DNA of 64,000 nucleotides from Bolinopsis microptera (GCF_026151205.1 NC_087073.1:3493001-3557000); one strand, 5' to 3'; shown: positions 40,490 to 53,950, counted from the first letter of the stretch. The notes: generated by a model not told the origin, from the letters alone. Translations and numbers: made by a program.

Positions 40490-40954
40490 TTAGGCACACA
40501 GTTGAAAGCACAGTTCAGAGCAGCAGAGCGCGGGTATCTGGGTGACACGGGTATTACAACAGAGAGAAACTGCCAGATTACCGGACTGTACCGCTGCAGT
40601 CCGTGGGCATGTATACTTGTAGTTGGTGGATAAGGGGTAGATGTTGCATCCAAACTCAGTACAAACAGACAGGACTTGATACAAATTAAATAGTAAAATA
40701 AATGTTAAAACTTGTATGATCCTTGGAAAAACGATTATCCCGTTAAATACAGAAGAGACGCCATCATCGAAAGAATAAAAGGTTTTGGGCTCTTCATTTA
40801 ATTCTTTGTTAACACAATATGTTCCATCTTGAAAAATACAAACAACTTGAATAAAAGAGTTTATAATTGTAGATAATATTTCTCCGTCTAACTGTACAGT
40901 TAAAAACAAAATCATCAATAATCGCATCTTCCACAGATGGATCTTAGAGACCAT
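40490..40954 (-). CDS. Possible small secreted Cys-rich protein (154 codons)
   Basis: An open frame begins MVSKIHLWKMRLLMILFLTV, a plausible signal peptide, and ends in a Cys-dense stretch: SVCTEFGCNIYPL, KYTCPRTA, VSLCCNTR, ALCCSELCFQLCA, stop. The spacing of the CC pairs loosely recalls the end of three-finger or receptor ectodomains, but the middle (FYSFDDGVSSVFNGIIVFP) is not typical. An acceptor-like TATCAAG precedes the Cys-rich part, and another frame (40465-40653) is also open over that part. I cannot say whether this is one exon, two, or none. Confidence 0.3.
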   Translation of the reverse strand: MVSKIHLWKMRLLMILFLTVQLDGEILSTIINSFIQVVCIFQDGTYCVNKELNEEPKTFYSFDDGVSSVFNGIIVFPRIIQVLTFILLFNLYQVLSVCTEFGCNIYPLSTNYKYTCPRTAAVQSGNLAVSLCCNTRVTQIPALCCSELCFQLCA

Positions 40955-40999
40955 AAATGTATAAGATCACGATGTTTAAGCGGTTAAATCTGACTTTGT

Positions 41000-42258
41000 A
41001 ATCAGTAGCCGTGGTTAAAGACATTGTATTTCATAACCATTAAATAATTTAGTGTCCTATTTGATAGGTTTGGGAAAGAAACGACAGGTGAAAATTAGTG
41101 GAATATCGGAAGCCAACACATTGCACAAGTGCCTGCATGAATGTCATGAGGTTGCAGGGGCAATTATGGTAGTACATAACATATGGCATATACGTAATCG
41201 GTTCAGGATGTAATATAAATAAAAGTGAACTCAAAATCCGCCAAGCTCCCGACTTAAATCGACGTGTGAACATCTGTCAACCCAAAATTAGATTTAATTC
41301 AGAAAAGTAAATCGCGGGCAACAGCGCCAAGTACAAATGAGAAAGTACAAATATAGCCCCCCCGTGACAGTTCGTTGACCGTTGGTGTAAAACCACATCA
41401 CAACCCGGCTACTTCCCACCGGGCGGTAATAATGTTTTTTTGGGAGTTTTGCCGATAATTATTTTGAAAAATTTAGCAAAAAAAGGAGCTTCCGATTGCT
41501 TGAGTGGAGGAATTAGAAATTATAGCAAGTTTATTTGATTAAATCTATGGCAATGTGACAGGTAACTAACAGTAGATAGATAACACGTTCAATAGTTCGG
41601 ATGTTTTGGAAACATACGTGTTGATAAACTAACAAGAATTGCGCCCGTTGTTTCGTTTTGGCGGACGCTAGATTTCCATTTCACATTTACTATAAATTTA
41701 AGTATAACTATAAGCTCCAATCAGCTCACTTCAATCTTCATGATAATAATATTGATCAATTATGCATCAAATACGGGAAACACTTGAAATTCAGTTCAAT
41801 TGCCGTAGAACTTAACTTGTATCTGTAATTCAAGAAATTATCAGCAAAGGTAAACTATACTCGTGTACACATCAATACACTACGCGTGCCACGTACAAAT
41901 TGGGTGTATTACCTAATAGTAATATTATACATTACATGCATCATATACACAGTCGCGCCGCGCATTCATAGATCACAGGCTATCTATACATCACATCTCC
42001 GCAAGCAATCCTCGCGCGCGCCCAACTTTTTCGTTGCATGGTAACGAACGAACACACGACATATTTAAACCCACCTATCTCGTTCTCCAAAATCCACGTT
42101 TTTCTGCAAAAACCTCCATTCGTAACCTTTCACTATTGCCTTTTTTCAAAAGGGTGAAAAGGAAAAAATAGCAGCAAATATTCAGAACATCCAAACAGCC
42201 AAGCTTATCGTGTATTTGAGGAAAACAATATGCAATAGGCTGAAGTTGAGAGATTTGC
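41000..42258. other. Gene-free interval
   Basis: Nothing supportable as a gene. A CpG-containing patch at about 41950-42030 includes GTCGCGCCGCGCATTC, reminiscent of the repeat cluster at 30730-31390. A short minus-strand frame at 41049-41273 has no recognisable domain. Confidence 0.4.
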
Positions 42259-42456
42259 CATCGAGACGGGAAATAAGCGCCCCTTCAAGCTTGATGCGAG
42301 GTTAAAAGTAACTGTAGTCAGTAACATCGAGACGGGAAATAAGCGCCCCTTCAAGCTTCATGCGAGGTTAACAGTAACTGTAGTCAGTAACATCGAGACG
42401 GGAAATAAGCGCCCCTTCAAGCTTCATGCGAGGTTAACAGTCACTGTAGTCAGTAA
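42259..42456. repeat. Three tandem copies of a 66-bp unit
   Basis: Exact 66-base periodicity: 42259-42324, 42325-42390, 42391-42456. Each begins CATCGAGACGGGAAATAAGC and ends ACTGTAGTCAGTAA. Copies differ by one to a few bases (CTTGATG versus CTTCATG; GTTAAAAG versus GTTAACAG; AGTAAC versus AGTCAC). No open frame runs through it. Origin unknown. Confidence 0.95.
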
Positions 42457-44125
42457 CATATCATATATTTATATATATACAGACCAATTATACTGATACA
42501 GCTCTGCACAAAAATATGAACAAAATCATGGAAACAACCACAATGCATAGGATATTTAAGAAATTACCCATAACCTTCATTAGGGGAAGAAGACTGGCGA
42601 CTGCTTGATATGCAAATGATATCATAAGGGACACGAACGTCGCCATATCAAACCTTGATAACTTATGAGTGAACTTATTACTTACTTGGTTGGATAATTG
42701 GTCGGTAAATCCAATCGTTACTCCTTATAATATAAATAAATGTCACGTGATGCACGGTAATTGGGTAAAGTAACATATCTTATATCTTTATCAACAAACG
42801 CTTTTACTCGTTAACAATTAACATGGTCTGACAAGCAAGAGTCTTCTCTAATTACGAATAGGAATGGGGATCAACAAAAATAAAGTTTCATCAACTGAGT
42901 TTCAAGCTCGACCTCTCAACAGTGTATTGATGTGAAAATTACAATCTTGCGGAATTCATCCATTACATTCTGCCTTCGAATAAATATTTAGAGTAATGAA
43001 GCTTTCATGAGTTTCAGAAAACATCAACTAGGAAATGTGCTGCCTGACAGTAAAAAAATTCACAGTTTAACTATTTAGATAACGGTATTAAGATTAGATA
43101 AATGATTAAATTGTTATATAAATGATTAAATTGTGATTTCCAATTTAGCGTCTAATCAAAAACTATTGCCTCCCAATCTTATGATTCGACAGAATAGCTG
43201 TCAACTGACATTTTGTGCACTTACGGAATACTTTACTAATTTACAATAACGGACAACACAGTTGCAGTGCTAGGATCATTGAATACTGAATCAACTGGAA
43301 CATTGCCCGGAACGTGTGATTCTTGAGATGTTTCAGGGCTATAACAATAAACTTGTGCTAACATTATCCGGTGATCTATACTCCCTTTCCCTTAAAAGAT
43401 GTCCGCAACACTGCACAGCCATCATTGATAGCCTGTACGTGGATTCGCGAATGAGAAATAAGCTATAAATAAAGCAAGTTGAAACTGAGTTTTGTTTCCC
43501 TTTAAGGAAAATGGAATTAGATAATTAGCTAAGTAATGACTTAATTAATCGTATCAGACCACGAGATACGTGGAACCAGTGGTCAATGTTGCCTACTCTA
43601 ACGTTTAGAAAGTTAGGAAACAATTCCTGAATTCCAACTAACCACACTAATCGACATCGAACTAGAATACAATTAAATTTGTTTGATGATCTCGGTAATG
43701 CTCCCATGAAATTGTTTCTTCTAAGAACAAAAGAGACACATGCAAACGAACCGCCCAACAGTTAGTTGTCTAACCCCGTCTAGTGAGAAAACACGAAACA
43801 GGCGCCCTGTTTCCCTGGACAGGTATTTTCTTTTCAACAACATCCAGAATTATAGCTGTAATTAGGATGGTAATAAAAATTAGCCCATTATAGCTATTAT
43901 TAAATATTTAATTATTAATGGCCAGCCATGCATTTCAGGTTGGAATACGGCAGACTGCTAGAACTAAAGTTTAGCAGAATGATTTAACATCAAACGGAAA
44001 ACGTTTGCAACATACTCTTACTCAGCCAAACTAAATCCTCAAAATTTTGCTCATAAATAAAGTTACCAAATAAATTGTCATACAGTAAATTTATAATGTA
44101 AATAATGTACCGATTTGAACACCGG
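42457..44125. other. Gene-free interval
   Basis: AT-rich sequence without convincing exons, repeats or elements. The minus-strand frame 43525-43758 shows no domain or coding bias I can support. Confidence 0.4.
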
Positions 44126-44127
44126 CG

Positions 44128-44160
44128 ACTCAATGAGTCGGACTGATTGACTCATTGAGT
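44128..44160. repeat. 12-bp inverted repeat carrying an AP-1-type TGACTCA site
   Basis: The arms ACTCAATGAGTC (44128-44139) and GACTCATTGAGT (44149-44160) are perfect reverse complements with a 9-base loop. TGACTCA at 44148-44154 matches the AP-1/TRE consensus, with an imperfect TGAGTCG in the other arm. It may be regulatory or simply a chance hairpin. Confidence 0.5.
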
Positions 44161-44249
44161 GCGAATAAATAGTTCCCAATAATCAATACTCATATCAGCC
44201 ATAGTTCAAGAACTCTTAATACATAGTAAAAGCCCCGATTTATTGTAAA

Positions 44250-44810
44250 AAACGTCGGGCCTTCTATCTATCTCAGGTTAGAAGTCATTTCGAACACTGC
44301 ACAATTGTCAGGCGGCCTCATTCACAAATCTCGGTGGAGAAACTTGAATCGATACAAAAAAGAGGTCTCAAGTGGATCCTTAATGACATTTACTTGAGCC
44401 TTAGGGACACAAAAAGGTATTTCATAGCGTGTAAGGAACTAAACATCCTTCCACTCTCGATAAGGTTTGATTACAAGGATATATTATATTTTCATAATAT
44501 TTTTCATGACATGTCAGTTCTGACATTTCCACCTTACTTACGACGTTTCATGGGAAGTAGGTTAAGGCGATCACATCTAGACGATCTCAGCATGATTAGT
44601 GACATTTCTCCTCAAGTTCCACAAAAACTTACGTCAAGCCAGACCAGATGTTCAGGCATATCTAAGTCTTACTTTTACAGAGCACACATTCTCTGGAATA
44701 AACTCCCTTATGAATTAAGGGAAATCTCAAGGCCATCCGTGTTTAAACCCCATTTAATTCAGTACCTCTGGACAGTTCTAAACGACCATATAACATCTTC
44801 TGACAGTTAA
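44250..44810 (+). pseudogene. 5'-truncated LINE, RT C-terminal tail
   Basis: The frame reads RSHFEHCTIVRRPHSQIS, VEKLESIQKRGLKWILND, SIRFDYKDILYFHNIF, AHILWNKLPYELREISRPS and FKPHLIQYLW, stop at 44810. The RSHxExC...RPH...IxKxESIQKRxLKWI and WNxLP...FKxxL blocks are the standard end of a LINE ORF2 after the RT core. RT catalytic motifs are absent. The frame is uninterrupted for about 185 codons. The family differs from the other LINE tails in this window. Confidence 0.82.
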
Positions 44811-47800
44811 ACCTTTTACCTAAACTTTCACGATGATTAGACACACAAACTTTGATAACAATAACGAAACAATACTTTACTATCAAGACGAATTATGAAT
44901 AATAAATACTCGAGCAGTTTTACAATACTAAACACCTCAGTACAATTTCACTGTCATTTTACTGATTAAAGAATAAAGATCTGTGGGCATTCCTGGCATT
45001 AATCTCACGAATTATATCTTTTTGTACTTTACAACCCCGTACAAATGCTGCAAATCCTTAATCAGTAATTATAATCTCTTGTTATAGATCACGATATTAT
45101 ATATTTCGATAATTGAAAGTTTTCGTTATCTTTAATGTAACTATATTATCTAAATATAAATTGATAAAAAGTGTAATTAATAAAATATGTTCAATAATGT
45201 GTGTTTATAATTATGGTACATTGTTATTTATTATATTTATATTTTAGGCTGTAACCTTATTAGTTCAATAGAATAAACCTAGCATGCCTTGGTTGCAGCA
45301 TCGCTTCACTTATAGGTGCATATAGGGCCCGACGTAATTGCTATGACCAGTTTACTGGTCAACTGGTGTTTCGGTGTCCACTCGGTCACTTGTCAAGGCA
45401 TGAAAGGTCATTCGGCGAAATTTTCTTTGAAATAAAATGATGTATTTGTGTAACAATTTGAAGTTTATTGATTAAAAAAAAGAAAAAGATACACAGGAAT
45501 TCACCGGAAAAACACGAGCAATCACTAAGAAAAAACAACGATAGCATGACCATGCGATATCGATATCGTGCAGCCACCTGCATGAATGTAGAGTGTAAGA
45601 AGTGTAGGTCCTTGCACAAGGTATGGATCCTGCTTGCTCTATCCAGAGCCCTTGTGCTTGCAGTAGCACTGAGCCAGTGGCGCGAAAGCACATGGTTAGG
45701 TGAAGGATCCTGGCACAATTGACAATTATAAATTCATCACTGTCCTTTCCACAATGACTAGTGAGCTTAATTTCAATTTGTAACTCCACATTGCAGACTC
45801 GCTGACTGAGACTATAAAAGATGTAGGTTATCACTCAATGCATTATTAATTGTATAAACTTTGCACGTGTTACCTATTCAGTATGCGGCACCATCCAAGA
45901 AGCCCACCCAGTATTCTATCTGCGTGGAAACTACGTAGAGTAGAAGTGGAATTGGAAGAGCCGGGCTTCGTGAATAATACCATACCATATATACTTATAT
46001 ATTATGGGGAATACGAATAGATTACATAGTCTATAATTAAAATATTGAATGGCTAAAAGTTTTGGAGGCTAAAAGTATGGGCGCAAACGGACTGTCGAGT
46101 TGTTTAAAAAATTGTGATTCAATCTAATTTCAACTAGAGAAGACGTCAATAAAGAAAACTAATCTACATTAAAAGGTTATTACTTTAAATAATGGCATCG
46201 ATATAACACTTATTTTGCCAATTCAAAATAACCGGATTCGTTACTGGCGCTTAGTCGAACGGCGCATTAGTAAAACTACGGCAGTTAAAATAAAGAATGA
46301 GGTCGTCTGGCCGGTAATTTTTAAAATTTCAAAATTCAAATGAATTTTACATCAGGTACGGGAGTTATGTTCTTAAACTTATTATATCTCATTTCAAAAT
46401 TATTATGTCTTATTATATCTAAAATGCTGTTATAAACCGAGAATAGACTCCTAGTATATAGTCGTTGTCAGGGATAGTTTATTGTTTTGGAAATTTGGCA
46501 TCGTTATTGGGAGTGGAACTGTGGAAGTATTACCACTTATTGATTTAAATTGATATATTAAGAAAATAACAGTTTGAAATGAAACACCAGTACCACATTA
46601 ATTGTGCACTGCATTACAGCGAATCACATACCTACAGGGTTCATCGGGATCGGGATGTGATATAATCGCTTAAAACTAAGATCTACACAATTGCTTTCAG
46701 AGATCTTTGCGCCCTAATCAGCCACGTTAGCTTCCTCGATGGATGCAGCGATTAAAGTGAAGAACATGGTTATTGGTTACTGCAGTTAGATATTGTGGAT
46801 TCTCAAACTTGGAACTGCTCCATCAGATTAAATGAAATTCGAACTTTTTGATAAAAAAAGGAGGAAAAAATACACTTCACAGTTCACATAATAACTTATC
46901 TTGCAAAGAGGCCTATCCTTATATGATAAATACCACACAGTTTAGCTAAAACAGATAGCAGTTGCGATGGTGATCTGCTACAAATTTACACTAATGTTGC
47001 ACTAACACTAGCATTATGGTATTATGATCTCAGCGCTGTCTCAAAGTACTGTGGGAAAGTAAAGCAATACTTATTCCAAGAGAGACTATAATATAACTTC
47101 TCAATTAAAGACCAATAATGTAATATCAATTTGAGATTTTACGTTACAAAACCGCGTTATATATTAAGATTGTCTAATGAGGCCAGGTCCTAGTAAAACT
47201 ATACTGACCTCCTTAAACCTGGTAAACTAAGTAAAGCAGGAGGTTTAGCTGTGAAAGGTTGGACTTATGAGGGAAGAGCTCTGCAAAATGAGAGACTTGC
47301 ATTAGTGAAGACTGACGTGCCATTTTCATGTTCAACAAGGAAACAAAACAAAACGAAACAATGTAGAAAAATGCAAATTATTTTGAAATCATCTCACGCT
47401 GAGCATACCAAATTGCATAGTCAAGGGCGCCGCCCTTAGGGCGGAAAGGCGGAACATATCTTATTTGAAATATTGTCTGTGAGACGCATCCGGCTAGACA
47501 TATAATAGTATGCATCGCACCAGCCATAGAGTTCAACAAATTTATTTGCAGAGGAACTTTTGTGAAGATAATAACATTTCCTTCTGTTTAAGATCTCACA
47601 ACACATTATTGTATCTTCGAATAAAGTAACCACACCTCCTGAAGCTATCTGCACAGGTGCACGTGCAAGATATACTAGACTATCTAGATACCCATTACCG
47701 GGCCATTACAGACTTAGCATGTTGTCGCATGATATAGGGCATCCTATACAGGCTAGTGACAGATCTTAAAATACACATGTTGTGACAGGAAGTGGGCACT

Positions 47801-48901
47801 TTGTCCAATATGTGTCTACAATATATAGGTTACGTATCTGTGTGTAGTAGGGGTAATCCCCACCTACCTATCTTGGTCAAATTTTAGGTTTTTATTGAGA
47901 AATGAGACACAAGCTAAAAATCTAATGCACCATATTTAAGTCTACGGTAAAATCGTAATGCGTTATAGGTTATAAAATTAAAAGAAATACGAACACCTGA
48001 ACTGTGGCTATTTGCTACCATTGCACAATAAAATAAGACTTTTCAGACAGATGGGTTCGAACTTCGAAGATCGTGACGAACAAAGATAGGGTGTTCAAAA
48101 TATGATTATGTCTAAAATCGTAACACATAATTATTAATTAGTTGTTCTTATAATACAAATTCTCGAAAGGTTCTAATATTAAATATAAGGCTAGCATGCG
48201 AGAACATTGAACAAAAGGATAACTTTTCTAAAGGGCAGATAAGACGGTAACTCTATCGGTAGACCTCTTAAAAGTTAAAAGTTTCGCGACTTTTAATTTT
48301 ACAACTAAATCCTTACAAAACATGTCTTTTTCCTAACACAAACCGAGCCCAGATTTTTCCCTTTTAATACTAGGCAAGGCACACGTTCGGGTTGCATACC
48401 TTTGTTGCTGCTGACAGGTGCCAATTGTCAAACTCATCATCGGTATAAATTCAAAAGGCGCAACAATTTCTGCTGAAAACAATGGGAAATATTTGAACGC
48501 ACGATTGATTCGATTCACGCAATTAAATTAACGTCTAGAAATTTTCGACACAAAATTTTCCAAAACAAAGCCATTTTTGCTTAAGTAGAAACCCGAATCA
48601 TGATTTCCCCTGTGAAGAAAATATGGCATTTGTTTATTCATAGTCTGTAGCAGTTAGCACAAATGTGTAGTATATAAATGTATTAAATGAGCCAGTTCGG
48701 CCATTCGGCACTCATCGAGAGGTCTCTTATATGTGGCGAATATTTTGTGAACGGTCGGAATAAATGAATGACACACGAGTCACGATGTAATGATCGGATA
48801 ACATCAAACAGTACTCAGGTAATTGGCATAAACCGCGAGGTCATAACTTGTATCTAAATCGTTAAATATCAATTTACCATAACTGGTGAATGGTATAAAT
48901 T
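44811..48901. other. Gene-free interval
   Basis: It begins with the likely 3' tail of the LINE fragment. The region at 45570-45720 is GC-richer and open in several frames on both strands (including CMNVECKKCRSLHKVW), which suggests a repeat rather than a gene. A GGGCGCCGCCCTTAGGGCGG patch lies at about 47425-47444. No tRNA or conserved exon was seen. Confidence 0.4.
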
Positions 48902-48932
48902 GAGCTTCATAAGCCGTAAGGTTATGAAGCTC
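48902..48932. repeat. Perfect 11-bp hairpin
   Basis: GAGCTTCATAA (48902-48912) pairs perfectly with TTATGAAGCTC (48922-48932) across a 9-base loop. It is isolated in AT-rich DNA with no obvious element around it. Confidence 0.7.
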
Positions 48933-51900
48933 GGGATCAGTTAAGTATGGTCAAAGCACAGGTTCACCATTTAATCTTGAGCACTATTATACTGCTGATA
49001 GCACTAGAGGTCATAATTTCAAACCCTTAAAACTTATCCGATGACTACCACCACACATTCGCAGAGGGACAAATTTAAGCCGGCATATAATTATAATCAT
49101 ATTGTCGGACATCGGTGTATTGATATAATTATATTCATAAAATTCAACAGCTAGATAAGAGGGCGGCGTGTACAAACATTGAGTCCAGCTCACACGTGAC
49201 TAGGATCAAAGGCTGAGAGACCAGATCAGGGGATGTGCTGAGAAAATACCAGTCAACAGTGGATCACATTTCTTAATTTCTTCTTTTGCTTCGGCGGTAA
49301 AATGACACCGTGTTAAGTTATTGGGGGATTTCAGGAGGTCTGGGTCTAAGAATTTGGTGGTCATAGGACTATAAGAATTGGATATGAGATTTAATATAGA
49401 CATTTTCAATTGCATGAAAAGAAGAAAGGTTCTCCTGTTTTCTGACAAAGGAAAGAGTAGCTGGACAGACTATCTTCTTAAACAGAGGTTAAAGTATAAG
49501 AGAACTTATATATTATAATTAAAATCCAGTCGAGCCGGTAAATCCACAAAATATAGAACTAGAAGACGTCTAGTAAAAGATTTTATGCACATTAATTAAT
49601 TTGTGGTTAAAGTAGGATGTCTGTCATTAACCAACTAAATATTCCAGATCCTAATTTCATGGCCAGCTAAACTTTTAGATTTTATAAAATAAACATATTA
49701 GATCCTCAATGACAACGTATAGCGTCTGCACTCTGCAGTCATGAGCATAAATGAGCTGTAATGCTCAATTTTAAGCCAATAATTCTCCGTGGTAATTGCC
49801 CTGCACTAATGGAAATGGGAGGAATGGCCGAGGATTGGAGTTCATCATAGCAGAGATATAGAAATCTGAAATGGCAACGATCAACTTGCGAGTTTCAAAA
49901 CTCAAATCACGGACAGTAATTCGACAATAATTTGGTTTAATCAAGTTGACAGAGTTAATCTAGAAACGCTCTATTAAAACGCTCAGTTTTACATGAAGGA
50001 AAGTTAACAATTCAATAACAGTGCGCTACAATGTACTACTTATCAGTGTTAATGGAAGCGGTGTTAATTAAATAGATTAGCAAAACTGTCCAACTACACA
50101 TGTAATAGGAAACAGTAAGAAGGAGACCAAGAACCGGTACAACAGCCAATCAAACAGCCGGATTGAAAAAGCCAACCAATCGTAGCTGCCTGACGGTCAG
50201 ACTATCTGTATTACCTAGACACCATGAACCGCACTAAGCAAAGTATAAGCAGCACTTCAACTAATTGATTCTAAAAACACGTGGCTAAAAGAGGGGTTCA
50301 CTAGTATTGTCTTCAGGTCTAGTATAAAATAGTAAAGAGAGGAGTATAAAAGAGAAGCCGAGGACCACATTTGTATCGGCACGTGACAGCACGAGCCTAG
50401 CTACATTTGATAGCTTGACCCTGAGATCAAGGGCAGGGCTGACACGTACACCTCAAGCAATTAACAAATGAGAAACACAGAGATACTATATTTTCCTTAG
50501 AATTTAGAGATAATCAGACAAAGTTAAAACTATTCTTTAAATTCCTTTACACAATACACAATTTAGATAACTTTCAGATTGATTGCAAACTAATTTTACA
50601 GCTAATTGTTGATAGTTATTTATCGGATGAAAAATGTATTGCAGAATTAAGGTTCGTTTTAAATTAAAATATTTACTTTCTGTAGGGATTGAGGGGTAAC
50701 TGAGCAGGGTAGCTGACACTGACTGAGTTTAACGGACAGGTATGGCAAAAACTTCCAACAAATACTGAATACCTATGAATTTCACACAATGAAGTTCCTG
50801 CGAGGTGTGCAGCGGTTTATTAAGGAGGTTCTTGACAGGATTCTCTCTTTTCTCCTCGTCCACTCAATAATTCCTTCCTTCATACTACACAATACACACC
50901 TATCTCGCAAACCCAATTGACAGCCCTCAAACATAATTTCCCCGTCATTAGCAGTTCACAAAGACGTGGTTATAGACTTTAAATTGATAACGTTAAGTAT
51001 AACATATTAACAACGAGAAGACGCGTATAACTATAATTTTACGCAATTCGGACAAAATGGATTATTTGTCAGACTCTGTGAAGAGTGAACAAGAGCTCAC
51101 ACTTGATGGGTAGCGTGCGAAACACTGGCTGGATTCACTCCGAGCTGCAAATATCTTCGATATGGAGAAATAAACGTGCAACGCAATTGACCAACAACAT
51201 GTTGCCAAAGTAGCAAATAGTAAGGTACGTTCCGAAAGTGTCCTCACAAAAGAAAGAAGAGCGTTTAATTAATAATAACCTGACAACGCCCTCGTGCAGA
51301 CTTGAACAGCCATCTACTAGAATGAGAGTTGGCTCAGTGCTGCGGTTCAGCCAAAACTGCAAGCGGTTCAGCCAACACTGCAACTATAATACCGGTGAGC
51401 CATTGCCGGTGCCTATTATCACTTTCAACGACATGTTGTTGAAATCCAGAATCAAGACGCTCATGAAAAAAAGAACGGACAAAATTGATACTTTTAAATG
51501 AAGATCCATCTAATACTATTTTTCGGATATGGTAACTGTAAGAAAGGTACACTACATTAAGTACAAGTACAATTAGCATACTTATCTCTTCATCTAAAAT
51601 GTTATACCCTCACGAATAAAATGAACTGACAGAATACCTGACTCGTCATGGGATCTGCTGACATCTGATAAATTTCTATCAATTAGTCTACTTAGCAATT
51701 GATGATTAACCCTGAACAATTGTGCACTCCTCACCGAACTGACCTTTGCGGAGACTGACTACTCACACCAATTTAAGTGTGATTTTATCGAAGAGTGGCA
51801 ACACTGAATCATTCAGAGGTGGTTGTGTGCAGGTGGTCACAGAAACTTTAACCGACCCTAACCCATGCCTTATATCGTTGTTATACTTGGGCCGAATAAA

Positions 51901-53498
51901 ACAAAACTCCAGTCAGCTGGTAAATTTAGGAGCGAAAAGGTATAGCTATAAGATTAGGTAGGTAAGGCATCATGGTAATACTACTTACTAGTAGTAGTAA
52001 TACTAGAATCGAATGTTTAAGTTTCAGAACATGATTCTTGTTGCCACATTGATGAATATGATGATTAATTGGAAGCTGTGCCGCCAAATAAATATTCGAT
52101 AGCCAAGTTATAACTCTGATCAATATGATAATTCAAAACGATTCTTACCGTTAAATTTGAAATTTAACGGCAAACTTGAAATTTATCTGATCAACTCTTA
52201 CATATCAATGATATCGACTGCGGCAAGCAAATACCATCACTGATTACGCGATATGGTGAGATTATGAGAATCATCTAGCGCATCCAGTTAGTAAGTAGTT
52301 AACTATAAGTATTTAGCGTTAGAGTATATCAAACATTGTTGGGCTTCTAATGATATCCTGTCGCATCGCCGGCTGCACTGCAAACAAACCCAAAAACAAA
52401 ACCAACCTGACTGCACTTTGGGAAGAGGAATTTACAAATACACAGTGACACTGACAAAGACAGCGCACTGAAAGTCTACACACAAGCAAGGTCTCAGGCC
52501 GGAGATGTGGCCTCCAGATTCTAGATTCTGCTGCTCTCCAATAACACCCGGGTATATGTCTAGTGGTCTGTAACAGGTAGTCCGGACTGTGCTATAACTA
52601 CCTTAACTTGCCTGGCCTGCCAACACACTGCTGCCTAGGACGCGGTGTCTCACCCTGGCTCTAACCAGAGAACACAGCGCTGGAGCGTGCAGGGATCTGC
52701 CACAGCCGCACAGCTGTCTGCAGCTAGAACGGATCTAGACGCAGCATTGTTATGTTAACACTTCACCACCTCCGTACATCCACCAACCCTCCTCACCTAA
52801 TTATCGGCTATTACTTCGTGTAGGCCAAAATATTGGCCAGATCTAAGATCTCCACCGCCCCAGCACTTGATCCACATTTACGGAGTTTAGACTCATGAAT
52901 ATTATAAAGCAATCTCATAGCGCTCACTCTAAACAATTTAGCTAGTGAGTTGATTTCTGGATAACAAGTACCTGCACTGGATATGCGATTACAGTAATGG
53001 CTTGATAATATCTACCTCTAACTCAAACTCGAACCCTAGCAAGGCTCATCATGGTAACTACCGTACAAAATAATAATTTGGACATTCGAACTAGAATTAC
53101 CCTCAAAAATTAGACATCTCATTAGAGGATGCTCATATCCCTCCATAATAGGATGGGGTGTGAGAAATATAATGAAATGAGAAGAAAGCATCACGCACCA
53201 AGCAACTAGAAATAGACAAACTACTGGGAATAGTTACAAGAGTATTATACCCAACATTGACCGGCGAACTGATAGCTACTTCAGAAGCAATGAAACTACA
53301 ATCTTCTAGATAAAATGAGTCATAGTACTTTCAGCCGGAGCCATCATAAGTGACATAAATCTAAAAGATAGTATGGTTAGTTTCTAAATATAAACTCAAA
53401 CTCTGAAAAGGAAACTGCCGTGAAATATGGAACATCAATAAAAGGACCAATTATTTTAAAAAAATAATTTATGGAAAGCCCCTCAGACAAAATAAAAA
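48933..53498. other. Mostly gene-free interval with one weak exon candidate
   Basis: A minus-strand frame at 49448-49206 follows an acceptor-like TTTGTCAG and reads NLTRCHFTAEAKEEIKKCDP, then LLTGIFSAHPLIWSLSL, stop. It is protein-like but unrecognised (my confidence that it is coding is about 0.25). Bases 52360-52760 are GC-richer with no clear frame. Bases 53090-53310 contain short phrases (ELPSKIRHLIRGCSYPSI; EIDKLLGIVTRVLYPT) that may be a decayed LINE, too broken to assign. Confidence 0.35.
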
Positions 53499-53924
53499 TC
53501 AATTATGCAATAAAGGAATCTTAAAAGGGTTTGTACTATTCATTCCTGAGGGGCGGAGGGAATTTAAGGCATGTATATATCGGTGCTCCTTAACATCTAA
53601 ACTACTAGGACTTGAATTTTCTAGGATACACACTGAAACACTATTGTTAAAATTTTCCTTCTGAGTCAGTCCATGCTCTATATGGAGGTGGAGTCCTACG
53701 CAGTTTGAGTCATCATCCGTGTCAACCTTTTGCCCACTGATGATCTTGTAGAATGCTCTTCTGTGTTCGCCAAACCTTACCCGTAGCATTCTGGTGGATT
53801 TGCCTACGTATGGTTTCTCACACAGTTTACATCTGATCAAATATATGATGTTGTAAGTGATGCATGTACCTGGTGCTGGTTTTACCCGTTTCCCATTGAT
53901 GCTGGGAATAGTTATAGAGACCAA
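53499..53924 (-). pseudogene. Penelope-like element fragment, GIY-YIG endonuclease
   Basis: It encodes 141 residues with the Penelope-like Cys-containing linker and GIY-YIG core: NIIYLIRCKLC, then KPYVGKSTRMLRVRFGEHRR (GIY and YIG degenerated to IIY and YVG, with catalytic Arg), then KEHRYIHALNSLRPSGMN near the end (Glu and Asn of the nuclease). Penelope-like retroelements carry this nuclease C-terminal to RT. No RT is found upstream; the frame starts at about 53950, so only the 3' part was inserted or survives. The frame itself is intact. Confidence 0.8.
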
Positions 53925-53950
53925 CTGGTTTATAGACGGAATGCATTAAA

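Noticed and set aside
45386-45834. Overlapping open frames on both strands at 45.4-45.8 kb
   Set aside because: Several frames are open at once with none favoured, no domain, and no splice pattern; more likely an unclassified repeat.
53090-53310. Possible RT tail (EIDKLLGIVTRVLYPT and similar phrases)
   Set aside because: Too short and frame-broken to separate from chance; mentioned only in the interval note.
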